Below, piece after piece: positions 31,212 to 42,069 of a stretch of DNA of 64,000 bases. Position numbers and translations under genes: made by a program. Origin of the DNA: Mycoplasmopsis maculosa (GTDB lineage: Bacteria; Bacillota_I; Bacilli_A; Mycoplasmatales; Metamycoplasmataceae); contig NZ_LR215037.1 of assembly GCF_900660665.1 (NCBI RefSeq), positions 845,263-909,262 on the forward strand, read 5' to 3'. Numbering within the stretch: the stretch's first letter is position 1; each line of letters opens with the position of its first letter. The notes under the pieces are model-generated. The model saw only the letters and a list, made by a program, of their open reading frames with translations. It did no database searches and was not told the origin of the DNA.

Positions 31212-33017
31212 CTAGTTTTTCTTTCCGTTATCAATATTTGTTTTTAAAATAGATAAAAAAGCTTCTTGCGGCACTTCTACTGTACCTAACATTTTCATTT
31301 TCTTTTTACCAGCTTTTTGTTTATCTAATAATTTTTTATATCTAGATAAATCTGAAGCATGTAATTTTGCAGTAACATCTTTTCTATAAGCTTTTATAGT
31401 TTCTCTAGCTATTACTTTTCCGCCTATTGTTGCCTGAACAGGAACTTCAAAATTTTGTCTTGGAATAGCTTCTTTTAATCTTTTTGTCAAATCTCTAGCT
31501 TTTTCATATGCAGAATCTCTATGAGTAATAATTGAAAAAGCATCTATTTTATCGCCATTTAATAATATATCAACTTTTACTAAATCAGTTTCTTTATACC
31601 CTATTAATTCATATTCAAATGAAGCATAACCTTTAGATAAACTTTTTAATCTATCAAAAAAGTCAAAAACAATTTCACCTAGGGGCATTTCGTAAATCAA
31701 TCTGCTTCTCTTATCATCAATATAATCTAAAGAAATATAGATACCTCTTTTATTTTGACATAAATCCATTATATTTCCAATATATTCATTTGGTAACATA
31801 ATTGAGGCAGAAATGTAAGGTTCTTCAATTCTATCAATGTAATTCCTATCAGGTAATAGTGCTGGATTGCTTATATTTTCAACTGAACCGTTGGTTTTAT
31901 ATACGTGATATTCAACGCTAGGGCTTGTTGCAATAATTCCAACCTTATATTCTCTATTAAGTCTTTCTTGTAAAATTTCCATATGTAACATACCTAAGAA
32001 ACCAACTCTAAAACCAAAACCTAAAGCTTTTGAAGTTTCTTGTTCTCAAGTTATTGAACTATCACTAAGACTAATTTTTTCTAAACTTTCTTTTAATTCC
32101 ATATAATCTCTAGTATCAATTGGATAAAAACCAGTATATACTACAGGTTGTTTTTTCTTATAACCGGGTAATGCAATTTCAGCAGGTCTCTCAACAAGAG
32201 TTATTGTATCACCTACACTAACTTCTTTAGCATCTCTAATAGTAGCAGCTACATAACCAACTTCCCCAGCTTCTAATTTATCTTTTTTACTTTCTTTTGG
32301 ATTACGAACACCTAATTCTATTACATGGTATTCTTTATTATTTGACATAAATTTAAATTTATCACCAACTTTTAAAACACCATCAAACACTCTTATAAGC
32401 ATTATAACACCACGATATTCATCAAAATAAGAATCAAAAATTAAAGCTTTAAGTGGTTTTGAATCATCAGCGTTTAGAGGGGCAGGTATATATTCTTCAA
32501 TAGCTTTTAAAACTGCTTCACAATTTAAACCAGTTTTTGCACTTATACATACAGCATTTTCAGTAGGTAACCCTATAACTGTTTCAATTTCATGTTTTGT
32601 TGCTTCAATATCAGCGCTAGGTAAATCAATTTTATTAATAATAGGAATTATAGTAAGATTATTTTCGAGAGCTAAATAAACATTAGCTAAAGTTTGTGCT
32701 TCTATTCCTTGAGTTGCGTCAACTAATAATAACGCACCTTCAGTAGCAGCAAGTGATCTTGAAACTTCATATGTAAAGTCAACATGTCCCGGTGTATCTA
32801 TTAAGTGAAAAATATAATCTTTATATTTAATTTGTACAGCGTTTAACTTAATTGTAATTCCTCTTTCTCTTTCAAGATCCATTTGATCTAAAAATTGATC
32901 ATCCATATCATGAGCACTTACAGTATTTGTTAATTCAAGTATTCTATCTGCTAAAGTGCTTTTTCCATGATCAATATGAGCGATTATTGAAAAATTTCTA
33001 ATTTTATTTTTATCCAT
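31212..33017 (-). CDS. lepA: Elongation factor 4 (LepA)
   Basis: A 601-residue translational GTPase that acts on stalled or mispositioned ribosomes. G1 [10 protein letters not shown], the switch region [14 protein letters not shown]3 [11 protein letters not shown]4 INKIDLP and G5 ISAKTG lie in the first 165 residues. The C-terminal half has [17 protein letters not shown] and the LepA-specific CTD ([25 protein letters not shown], CYGGDITRKxKLL-like [22 protein letters not shown]). An in-frame TGA at 32046 is Trp. Length is normal. Confidence 0.96.
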
Positions 33018-33137
33018 TCAAGCCACCTTTAATTATTTTTTATATTTAATATATTAAATATACCAAAAAATAAGAATATGAATATATAATTATAGTTATT
33101 ATTTCAAAATATATTTATTATTGTTATGGAGGGTTAA

Positions 33138-33875
33138 ATGTCAAAACAAATTATTAATGAAGGCCATACAAATATTTCTTACAAAGATTCTAATAAATTC
33201 ATTCAAGAAAAGAAATTAACAGGATTTAATCATAAAATAAATTATGAAATATTAAATAAATTTGATTTTGTACCTAAATTAATTGAAAATAATGATAAAG
33301 AAAGTATATGAGAATTTATTGAAGGCAAACATCCTGATTTATCAAGTGAAAATTTAATAAAAATAGCTAAATTACTAAAAATACTTCATAATTCTAAGTT
33401 AAAGTTTCCTGCTTCTAATCATGCCTCAAGAGTAAAAAAATATTTGCAAATTATAAAAGAAAAAGGCATAAAAAAACAAGTTTTGAATGACTATTATAAG
33501 CAAATAACAACAACTTTGGCAAAAATGGATAAAAATATACCTAGTCACAATGATTTGTGATTAATGAACATTTTAGAAGATAAAAAAAATAAATTATTTA
33601 TTTGTGACTGAGAATATGCCACAATGGGTGATAAAAATTTTGATCTTGCTTATTTTATAGAGAGTGCTAATTTAACAAGCGAACAAGAAGATGTTTTTCT
33701 TAATGAATATGACGATTACAATTATATTTATGTGTTAAGACATAAAATATTAGTAAATTATTTGGTAATCCTATGAGTTTTAGCTCAAGATGTTTTGCAT
33801 TTTGATCCAAAACCATATGAAGAAAGAATTTATGTTTTAGATAAAGAATTAAAAGAGAGATTAAATAAAAAATAA
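33138..33875 (+). CDS. Choline kinase/aminoglycoside phosphotransferase-like kinase
   Basis: A 245-residue protein of the choline-kinase/APH fold. The Brenner motif is SHNDLWLMNIL (catalytic Asp near residue 137), followed by FICDWEYATMGDKNFDLAYF (DxD/E metal site near 155). The N-terminal lobe is short. In bacteria such LicA-like kinases phosphorylate choline or ethanolamine; mycoplasmas use choline-containing lipids, but the substrate is inferred, not shown. RBS GGAGG precedes ATG. The helicase gene follows after 9 nt. Confidence 0.8.
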
Positions 33876-33884
33876 GAGGATATA

Positions 33885-36800
33885 ATGAATGAAAAAATAA
33901 AAGAATATCAAAGTATTTTAGACAATCTTTTAGATGTATCTCCAGGCGACACAACAATATTTACAAAAGTTAATAATAAATATTCTTTTGATTTTTATAG
34001 GCAGTTTGGTGAAAACAGCTTTGAAAAAGTTTTTAATAGCGCAAATTTTAACATTCCAATATTAGAAGTTAATTTGTTGAAAATTGCAGAAGATATTAAA
34101 AACAGTTTAACTCCTGAAGAAGTAGAATTAATTTGTGAAAACAATGATATCATTTTATCTCCTAATAAAATAAATAATTTACGCAAGGATTTTGAATCAA
34201 CTAAAATTGACATTTTGGATAAGATTAAATCTAATTTTCAAAAACAATCATTAAAATGAAAATTATTTTTAAATAAAGCAGATGAAATTAATACTGAATC
34301 TAATATATGGCCTATGCATTTAGGTTTTATATTTATTAAGGTATCAATTGATAACAAAAGTATTTATGCGCCTTTGTTTTTAAAAGAAGTATATTTAGAG
34401 ATTAAAAATGCTAGACCTCATTTAATATCAAATGGTGATATTAAAATAAACGAAAAATTATTATTTTTATTAAATAATGCAGGATTTGATTTAAAACTAA
34501 ATGACAATATAAGTGATTGATCTATCAAGCAAGTTATGACTTATTTGAACACTATTTGGGAAAATATTTATGACTTTAATTTAGATATAAAATCTTCATT
34601 TATAAATTTAATACCTGAAGAAATTACTAATAATAAAATTGAATTTTATCCAGGTTTAGTTTTAGGACTTTTTCAACCATCTGGCGGATATGTTCGTAAT
34701 AGAATGATGGAAATTATTAAAAATGATGAATTAAAGAAAATTTTTAAAGTTGAATTTAATAAAAATAAATATAAAGAAAGAGTTAATGAAGTAATATTTA
34801 ATCCTAAAACCTCTATATTTAAAATTACACCAACAAATTTTAGTCAAGATAAAGCTATTGTAAGTAGTTTAAATCAAAATACCATAATTTGAGGCCCACC
34901 TGGAACAGGGAAAAGTCAGACAATTGTAAATTTGCTTACAAACATATTAGTTTTTGAAAAAACAGCATTAGTTTGTTCACAAAAGAAAGCTGCTTTAGAA
35001 GTAATAAGAAATAGAATGAATTCATTAAAGCAATTTTGCTTATTTATGTTAAATGATAAAAATATGAATAAAAAGGCCTTTTATGAGCCAATAAAAGAAT
35101 ATTTAACATATTTAGAAAATTATAATGAAAACCCGAGCTTAAAAGGTCAAAAAATATTAAGTGATGATGAATTAAAATTCATTAATAAAATAAATTCTTT
35201 TTACATTGATTCTAGATTCAACAAAGCTACTAAATTATTACCAAGTTTAGTAATAAATAATGAATTTATATCAGAAGAATTATTCAATAGTATTTTGAAA
35301 TTAGAAAGCAATATAACATTTTTTGAAAATATGAATTTTTTAACTAAAAAAGCTATGAAAAAACATGTTTTAAAATTGAATAATGTTATATATAAGCCTT
35401 TTAATAAAACTAATAAAAAAATTAAAAAAATAATTAATAAAAATTATGAATGACTAAATAATTTTGAAGGTAATTTAAACAAAATATTAACTAATATAAA
35501 ATCTTTTAAAAATGATGATTATACCTATATTAAAGGTATATTAGAGCTATTAATCAAAAATGAAAGCACAACTATAACTGATGAATCAATGTTAAAGAGT
35601 TACATTTCTAGAAATATAATTTCAAAAATAAATAATTTTACAGAAGATCAAAAAGAAATTTATACGGAATTTGCAGCAACAGTTAGATTAGCTAATTTAT
35701 CTCCATATAAATTTATTAAAAAATTTTCTGAAATGATAAAAATATTGTTCCCAATAATTATTGTTACACCTGATGTAGATCTTTCTGTTTGAAAAAAAGA
35801 AGAATTAGATTACGCGATTTTAGATGAGTCAAGTCAAATTTTTATTGAAAAAGGATTACCAGTTCTTTATTTAGCGAAAAAGAAAATTTTAGCAGGTGAT
35901 GACAAACAAATGAAACCAAGTAATTGATTTGGTATTAGGGTATCTGATAATGAAAGCATTTATGGCAATGTAGAATCATTGCTAGATTATGCGCAAAGTT
36001 TAGCTGTTTATAATATTTTGCTAGATAAAAATTATCGTTCAAATTATGCTTCTTTAATGACGTTTAGTAGTAAGCATTTTTATAATGAAACATTAGATGT
36101 TATTGATTCGCCAAATGATAATATAAATTTTAAGCCTATAGAAGTTATCGAGGCAAATGGTTTATGAGAAAACAATAAAAATGAAACAGAAGCTGCGATT
36201 GTAATTGATCAATTAAACAAAAATTTTGATTTATTTAATAAAATTATTTTGTTATGTTTCAACGCTAAACAACAAGACTATTTAACTACAATAATTTTTA
36301 AAGCTTATCCAAAGTTTGAAAAAGCAATTTTAGAAGGGAAACTTCTTTTAAGAAATATAGAAAATATTCAAGGTGATGAAGCAGACTTGGTAATAGCTTC
36401 TGTTGCTTACGATAGTTCAACATCTATCCATTCAACTTATGTAGGAAGACCTGGCGGAAAAAACGCTTTGAATGTAGCAATTAGTAGAGCTAAAGATAAA
36501 ATGATTGTAGTAAAATCTATAAAATCAAGTGATATTTATACAGAAACAAATGAAGAATTAAAAATATTTAAAAAATGATTAGAATTTTTAGAATTGCCAG
36601 AAAGCGAACAAAAAGTTTATTCTAAAAACAAAACTATACTTAATAAAGAAAAAAATGAAAGCAGCTTATTTGATGAGATTAAGGAAACTATTGATTCTTT
36701 AATTGTTAATAAACCTTATTTAAAATTAAAAATAAATGAATCAATAGGAACATTAAGTGTTGATTTTGTTTTATATGTTAATAAAAAACCAGAAATTGTA

Positions 36801-37145
36801 ATAATGATTGATAATTATGAGTATTCTGAAAATATTGGAAAATATTTAGAACAAAAAGATATATATAAGTTTATAAGAAGTAAAAATTATAAAGCTTATT
36901 TACTTGATAAAATTAAATGAGAATTTATAAAAGAAAATCTAATAAAAACTATAAGCAATTTTGAAGAAGAATTTAATGATTATTTTGAAGAATATGAGCA
37001 TACTGAAAATGATAATAAAATAAAATTAGAAAATATGCGTAGAACTCTTGCTATTTCAAATTATGAAAGTTCAGAATTTGATGAAGACACAATTGAATTA
37101 GATAAAGAAACAAATATTATGAATCTAATCGAAATAAAAGAATAA
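33885..37145 (+). CDS. Large superfamily-1 (UPF1/Dna2-like) helicase with C-terminal nuclease-like domain
   Basis: A 1,086-residue protein. Residues 1-330 form a poorly conserved N-terminal region. Walker A IIWGPPGTGKSQTIVNLL starts near 336; motif II is AILDESSQ near 645, motif III AGDDKQMKPSNW, motif IV LDKNYRSNY, motif V/VI IQGDEADLVIAS and NVAISRAKDKMIVV near 865. This is the UPF1-like SF1 pattern. The end (about 905-1010) looks like a PD-(D/E)XK/DUF559 nuclease domain, VDFVLY then IVIMID, where the usual catalytic Glu of ExD is Met, so cleavage is doubtful. RNA or DNA preference is unknown. Several TGA codons are Trp. Confidence 0.82.
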
Positions 37146-37154
37146 TTTCAAATT

Positions 37155-37190
37155 AAATGTGAGTTATAAATAATAATTTCACATTTTTTT
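37155..37190 (+). terminator. Terminator of the helicase operon
   Basis: AAATGTGA/TCACATTT stem with T run. Confidence 0.8.
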
Positions 37191-37295
37191 ATTAAAATGA
37201 AAAAATACCACAAATAGTTATTTACCAAAATGCCTTTTTTATAGTTAGAATTTAATACTATTTTTACTTTAAAAAAATTAATTATTTATTTGTTA

Positions 37296-37301
37296 TATAA
37301 T
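37296..37301 (+). promoter_or_regulatory. -10 box before the lipoprotein pseudogene
   Basis: TATAAT, 30 nt before the decayed start; an AGAGGT RBS remnant at about 37320 survives. Confidence 0.45.
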
Positions 37302-37330
37302 AAAAATACAACAAAAATGAGAGGTATAAC

Positions 37331-38510
37331 ATAAAAAATTAAATTTTTAGGCCTTGTTAGTCTTGCGACACCGTTAGTTTTTTATTGCTTCATGTAGTAA
37401 AAATGACAAAGAATATGACGAGTTTAAAATTTAAATATTATCAAGAATTAAAAATGAATTTAATAATGAGTATCAAGCTTTAAATAGTGAAAGTCCTACT
37501 TTTAAAAAAGATAATAAGATCAAAACAAATTCTAAGTTAAGCTATGAATTAAACAACGGAAAATTAAAACTATTTTTTAAGTTATATAAATATAATGCAA
37601 AAAGTAGCATTGTTTCTGATTTAATATACACACTAGAATTTGAAGTTAATGAAAATTCAGAAATTACTCCTTACGAAAAAGCAAAAACTTATAAAAAATT
37701 AGATAAATATGGTAATGAAATTACAACAAAAACTTATGAAAATGCATTAGTTTTAGCGTCAGGTATGACTGTAGAAAAATTGATACCAATTTTAACTTCT
37801 AATCTTAATGGAATAAAATATATTGATGAAATAAGTAATTTTGGTACATTAAAAGGTTCAAATGATGAGTCAAATAAATTATTTTGACATAAAAAAAATA
37901 TTAGAACAAAAGATATATTAAATAACCCAACTATAGATAATAAAAATAGTTTGAATTATATAGATGCCGTTTATGAAGAATCAACTAAGATTTTAACTTT
38001 TAAATATACTATAAAATATTTTCCTTTAAAATTATTTACACAAAAAATTAACTTAGAAAACAATTCATTTAATTCTTCAACAACTGTAACTGAATTTAAA
38101 GAAATAGATAAAGTTAAACAAACAACAGAAACGAATTATAATTCAGAAGAAAATCCTAAAAAAACTGATGAAATTAGTATTTCTGACGAAAATAAAGCTT
38201 TAAGAATTTTAACATGAGAGGATGATGGATTTTCTGTATGAGGTACTGGAGCAATGTTTTCTATTGAGTTTAAAATTATATTTTAGATAATAACGCTTAT
38301 ATATTAAATTTAGTAAAAGAAGGATCAGAACCTAAAATAATTGTTCAAGCAACTACATCAATTAATTCATCAAATGCAAAAATTATTGATTTATTAATTA
38401 ATGAAGGTTTAGAACCGAATACTAAATATTTAATAGAAATATTTAAAGATAATAAAAAAATAATATTTGAAAATTCAGAACAAAATTCTATTACTACTAC
38501 AAATGAATAG
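37331..38510 (+). pseudogene. Degraded lipoprotein gene
   Basis: The start codon has lost its G (AT-AAAAAATTA). The signal peptide needs one T added near 37345 and one removed near 37380 to read KKLNFLGLVSLATPLVFIASCS, a mycoplasma lipoprotein signal with its Cys at 37393. The mature frame then has a TAA at 37432, runs open to a TAG at 38284, and continues in another frame (DNNAYILNLVKEGSEPKI) to a TAG at 38508-38510. One TGA (37886) and others read as Trp. The protein would have been about 390 residues, surface-exposed, of unknown function. It retains a promoter and terminator. Confidence 0.85.
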
Positions 38511-38518
38511 TTTTATAT

Positions 38519-38557
38519 TAAAAAAGTACGTTTTTAATTTAACACGTACTTTTTTAA
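38519..38557. terminator. Bidirectional terminator after the pseudogene
   Basis: AAAAAGTACGT/ACGTACTTTTT perfect stem (38521-38531/38544-38554), T run on both strands. Confidence 0.85.
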
Positions 38558-38559
38558 TA

Positions 38560-38583
38560 TAAAAATGAGGCTTATGGCCTCAT
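38560..38583 (-). terminator. Terminator of infC-rpmI-rplT
   Basis: Minus strand ATGAGGC/GCCTCAT with TTTTTA after it. Confidence 0.8.
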
Positions 38584-38589
38584 AAATTA

Positions 38590-38940
38590 TTATTTTGCGT
38601 TATTTGCAATTTTTATTAATTGTGAAAATACTTCTGGTTGGTGAATAGCTAATTCTGATAACATTTTACGATTAATTGCAACATTTGCTCTTTTTAATCC
38701 ATTAATGAATTTTGAATATGATACACCTTCAGCTCTAACGGCTGCATTTATACGAGCTATTCATAATTTTCTGTATTCTCTTTTAACTTGTTTTCTGTCT
38801 CTAAAAGCGTATGTTCAAGATTTAACAACTGCTTGTTTAGCAACTTTGTAACCTATTGACTTGTGTCCAAAGTATCCTTTAGCAAGTTTTATTCATTTCT
38901 TTCTTCTAGCTCTTGTAACTGTTCCACCTTTTACTCTCAT
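38590..38940 (-). CDS. rplT: 50S ribosomal protein bL20
   Basis: A 116-residue bL20, needed for early 50S assembly and, in Bacillus and E. coli, the autogenous repressor of the infC-rpmI-rplT mRNA. [25 protein letters not shown]-type opening and the DRKQVKREYRKLWIARINAA block are diagnostic. RBS AAAGGATTGAA precedes ATG 38940. rpmI lies 61 nt upstream. Confidence 0.97.
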
Positions 38941-39001
38941 GTTTCAATCCTTTCAAAATTTTAATTTAATTATTTAATTTAATACTTTACGTCTGTAAAT
39001 A

Positions 39002-39190
39002 TTACATTAAAGCTTTGAATCTTTTAACATCAGATGCATGCATTTGAACTGATTTACGAGCTTGACGTTTTTGTTTTGTTGTTTTGTTTTGTGCTAAGTG
39101 TGAACGATATGCTTGTTCACGCATAACTTTTCCTGTACCTGTGATCTTAATACGTTTTTTAAGAGCACTTTTAGTCTTCATTTTAGGCAT
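39002..39190 (-). CDS. rpmI: 50S ribosomal protein bL35
   Basis: A 62-residue bL35: [22 protein letters not shown] and [13 protein letters not shown]. The start is ATG 39190 because of the RBS AAGGAG 6-7 nt upstream and the family start MPKMKT; an upstream ATG in the same frame lies within infC. It overlaps the infC stop by 8 nt. Confidence 0.96.
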   Translation of the reverse strand: MPKMKTKSALKKRIKITGTGKVMREQAYRSHLAQNKTTKQKRQARKSVQMHASDVKRFKALM

Positions 39191-39839
39191 TGTTTGCTCC
39201 TTCTTCTGTGTAGTCATCATCTTCTTCATCTTGACTTACACTTTGACTGTTTGTAGTTTTTTTATCTACTAAGTTATGTTCTTTTTTGTATTTTGCAACT
39301 TTCACTTTATCTGGTTCTAAAGACATATCTAAAAAACGATTATTAACTAAAGTAGGTTCTTTACTAATTTTAGCAACATCTTCAACTAATTTAAAAAATT
39401 TGTCTAATGTATTGTAACCTAATTCTTGTCTAGCTAATTCTCTTCCACGGAACTTAAGACTAACTTTTAATCTATCACCATCAAGTAAAAATTCTTTAGC
39501 TTTTCTACTTTTTGTTTGTAGGTCATGATCACCAATAAGTGGTGTTAATCTAATTTGTCTATTTTGGATAACCGCTTGTTTTTCCTTAGCTGCTTTTTGT
39601 TTTTTCTTTCTTTCGTATTTAAATTTTCCATAATCTAATATACGGGCAATTGGCTTTGGTTCAACAGCTATGATTACAAGATCTTTCTTTTCATCTTTTG
39701 CCATTTCAATTGCTTCATATGTACTTTTTACACCGATTTTTTCACCATCTGAACCTATAACAAAAACTTTTTGAAAAGGTATATTTTCGTTAATCATATG
39801 TTCTTGTTGTGGTTTTTTAATTTTTCTATTAGTTTGAAT
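39183..39839 (-). CDS. infC: Translation initiation factor IF-3, probable AUU start
   Basis: A 218-residue IF-3 if translation begins at ATT 39839; the first ATG (39797) gives 204. The N-domain reads [22 protein letters not shown] and the C-domain [23 protein letters not shown]. Upstream of ATG 39797 there is no RBS, but the frame is open and GAGGGAG (39851-39845) lies 5 nt before ATT 39839, giving an N-terminus [14 protein letters not shown] like the basic leaders of other IF-3 proteins. AUU/AUC starts for infC are known: IF-3 rejects non-AUG starts and thus represses itself. An acidic tail [12 protein letters not shown] is added. Confidence 0.9.
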   Translation of the reverse strand: MQTNRKIKKPQQEHMINENIPFQKVFVIGSDGEKIGVKSTYEAIEMAKDEKKDLVIIAVEPKPIARILDYGKFKYERKKKQKAAKEKQAVIQNRQIRLTPLIGDHDLQTKSRKAKEFLLDGDRLKVSLKFRGRELARQELGYNTLDKFFKLVEDVAKISKEPTLVNNRFLDMSLEPDKVKVAKYKKEHNLVDKKTTNSQSVSQDEEDDDYTEEGANNA

Positions 39840-39844
39840 AATAA

Positions 39845-39851
39845 CTCCCTC
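39845..39851 (-). promoter_or_regulatory. Shine-Dalgarno that sets the infC AUU start
   Basis: Minus strand GAGGGAG, 5 nt before ATT 39839. The ATG 42 nt further on has only CAACAAGAACAT before it. Confidence 0.7.
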
Positions 39852-39892
39852 GATAAATTTTTAAATATACTACCAATAAAACATCAGAAAGA

Positions 39893-39972
39893 TATTTTTA
39901 ATTGTAGCTGAAACCCAAGGCTATTACCATCAGGTGAGAATTTAATTCTTCTTCTGCAATTAAATATTGCAT
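39893..39972 (-). promoter_or_regulatory. Structured 5' leader of infC-rpmI-rplT
   Basis: On the minus strand: hairpin TGCAAT/ATTGCA, then AGAAT/ATTCT, then a GC-richer block containing CACCTGATGGTAATAGCC and TTGGGTTTCAGCTAC. This island stands out from the AT-rich surroundings and sits where the L20-responsive leader is found in Firmicutes. Which known leader class it belongs to needs a covariance search. Confidence 0.6.
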
Positions 39973-40041
39973 ATTTATTTTAACACAAAAAGAATAATAA
40001 AAAACTATATTTTAGAAAATATAGTAAAAATTTTTAATTAT

Positions 40042-40971
40042 CTATTTTAGTTTATTTTTTATAATTTTTCTTAAGATTTTTTTATTTGAAATTCAAGCCA
40101 CAGCTCTTTTTATCCTACTACTTGTATATCTTTTAGAAGTGCATTCATCTATAAAAAGATCATAGTTATTTATGCCTGATTTTTTAATTAATAAATTTTC
40201 CATTCCTTCAGATATTACAGGTATTTTTGACAAAATTTCTTTATGAATTTTTAGTATATTTTTTTTAAAATTTTTGTAAATAGAATAATTTTTATTTGTA
40301 ATTTTTTCTATTTTTATAGGAGTAAAATTTTTAACATTTTTTCTTTCAAATAACATTTTTCTAATTAATGAAGCAGATGCAAAATTATCTTTTGTTGTTT
40401 CTGAATGAAAATCAATATTTCTTTCTATGGTGAATACCTTAATAGGCAATGAATTATTAACTATAGTTTTTATATATTCTAACCCTAATATATCATTTGG
40501 CATTTCAATAGATTCACCTGTTAATTCTTTAAGTGCTAAAGAAGAAGCTTTTGGAAATGATATTTTTAATTTTTTTTGAAAGTTTTTTATTAATTTGTAA
40601 TATTCTTCACTATTGTCTTTTAAAGCATTTGCTATTTTGAACATTTCATTAGGATTATTAGACTCTGAACCAAAAACTAATTTGTCTATTTTAAATTTAT
40701 TATATAGCTTTAAAACAGCATTTTTGGCAAAAATATGAGCCGCTTGAACAGTTTCTTCAAAATTAAGTTTTGCTACTTTGCTAACACCATATTTTTTTGC
40801 TATTATTACTCTTTTATAATATGGTAGAATGTTAATTTCTCCTCTTTGAGTAAATTTACCTGACATAACTAAAAAAATTTTATCATTTGGAAATTTTTCT
40901 TTAACTCAATTTAATTGTCTTAAATGTCCATTATGAAAAGGGTTATATTCAACAATAATTCCTACAGCCAT
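40042..40971 (-). CDS. tmcAL: tRNA(Met) cytidine acetate ligase (TmcAL, YlbM family)
   Basis: A 309-residue member of the DUF795/YlbM family, which uses acetate and ATP to acetylate C34 of elongator tRNA-Met. The nucleotidyltransferase-like core is clear: MAVGIIVEYNPFHNGHLRQL, LVMSGKFTQRGE, FGSESNN and a later S-A-S-x-IRKML. It is about 100 residues shorter than the Bacillus protein, the C-terminal part being reduced. Reading through the TGA at 40093 adds 17 basic residues (WISNKKILRKIIKNK...). ATG 40971 follows GGAG. The substrate tRNA is encoded at 26685. Confidence 0.88.
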
Positions 40972-40987
40972 ATTTTCTCCTTTTTGA

Positions 40988-40993
40988 TATACT
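40988..40993 (+). promoter_or_regulatory. -10 box of the 41.0-kb gene
   Basis: TATACT ends 7 nt before ATG 41000 without an RBS, suggesting a leaderless mRNA. Confidence 0.4.
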
Positions 40994-40999
40994 TTAATT

Positions 41000-41374
41000 A
41001 TGGGATTCACAATATATGAAATAATTTTTTTTAGTATTTCACTTGCTATTGCTATTTTTTGTTCTTTATCAATATTGTATTATTTATTAAGACTTAGAAA
41101 TAAAGAGTATTATCTTAAAAATAATAATTTGAAAGAGTATAAAAAAGCTATTCTAATCTTATCAATAGTATCATCTATATTAATTCTAATTATATATATA
41201 CCGATTTTTATTTACATAATTATAAAACTTTATAGAATTATTGGATTAGATAATAATAGACAGATGATTATACAAATAGTAATGCTTTTAATTAGTTTAC
41301 AATTATGTCCTATTTTGATTATTTCTATGCCTATTAAATGATTGGTATTAAAAAAATTCTATGTAACTAAATAA
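41000..41374 (+). CDS. Small hypothetical membrane protein
   Basis: A 124-residue protein, not recognised. Three hydrophobic helices are visible at about residues 6-32, 48-76 and 90-112, separated by Lys/Asn-rich loops; it ends VLKKFYVTK after a TGA-encoded Trp. It diverges from tmcAL with only 28 nt between starts. A tRNA-Leu gene follows 23 nt after the stop. Confidence 0.65.
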
Positions 41375-41397
41375 ATTGAAGTAAAATATATGTATAA

Positions 41398-41481
41398 CCC
41401 CAAGTGGTGGAATGGTAGACGCTGTGGACTCAAAATCCATTGGAGAAATCCGTGCAAGTTCAAGTCTTGTCTTGGGGACCA
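41398..41481 (+). tRNA. tRNA-Leu (CAA)
   Basis: 84-nt class II tRNA, CCCCAAG/CTTGGGG acceptor, anticodon loop CTCAAAA, encoded CCA. A single tRNA unit with its own terminator. Confidence 0.93.
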
Positions 41482-41494
41482 TATGTTTTACATC

Positions 41495-41527
41495 AAAAAA
41501 CTTAACTCCAGTAGTTAAGTTTTTTAT
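41495..41527. terminator. Bidirectional terminator between tRNA-Leu and the DJ-1 gene
   Basis: AAAAAACTTAACT/AGTTAAGTTTTTT, 13-bp perfect stem. Confidence 0.88.
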
Positions 41528-42069
41528 TAAATTGCATAAATTTCTTTTCTTATTTTTTCAGAAATTTTTTCATCATAGTATACTTTTAAAATCAAAAGAG
41601 CAAATTCAGTAGACGCTGCAGGACCTTTTCCAGTTATTATTTTATTAAAAGCTGTTGCAGCAAAATCATTTCTTTTTGACAAAATATTTTTAATAGAATC
41701 AATAGGATAAGATGAAAATGGAATGTTTTCATTTATTATCTTATTTTCAAATAAAACATTAGGTGCATCACATATTGCGAAAATATATTTATTTGAATTT
41801 TTAAAATCATTTATATTTTTTATTGCAACAGAATCTTGTCTTAAAAGTTTTGTTCCTTTACCTCCTGGAATAAAAATGGCATCAAATTCTTCAATTTTAA
41901 AAGTATTAACACAATTAAGTTTTACAATATTATGTTGCCCTTTTATTATTTTCTTTGATGGATTATAATAAGTAACATTTTGTAATAATTTGCTTCTTTC
42001 TAAAATACTTATAGTTGTAGTTAGTTCCATATCATTAAAATTATCATGTGCTAAAACTAGTAATTTCAT
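41527..42069 (-). CDS. DJ-1/PfpI-family protein
   Basis: A 180-residue protein of the DJ-1/ThiJ/PfpI fold. MKLLVLAHDNFNDMELTTTIS, FDAIFIPGGKGTKLL and the nucleophile elbow FAICDAPNVLFEN are recognisable, with Cys near residue 100. The elbow is usually AICxGP/AICHGP; here the Gly is replaced (CDAP). The acidic residue near Glu15 that tunes the Cys appears kept (DMELTT). Proposed roles of the family include chaperone, deglycase or stress protein; none can be assigned. The start overlaps the hydrolase stop by 4 nt (ATGA). Confidence 0.8.
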   Translation of the reverse strand: MKLLVLAHDNFNDMELTTTISILERSKLLQNVTYYNPSKKIIKGQHNIVKLNCVNTFKIEEFDAIFIPGGKGTKLLRQDSVAIKNINDFKNSNKYIFAICDAPNVLFENKIINENIPFSSYPIDSIKNILSKRNDFAATAFNKIITGKGPAASTEFALLILKVYYDEKISEKIRKEIYAI

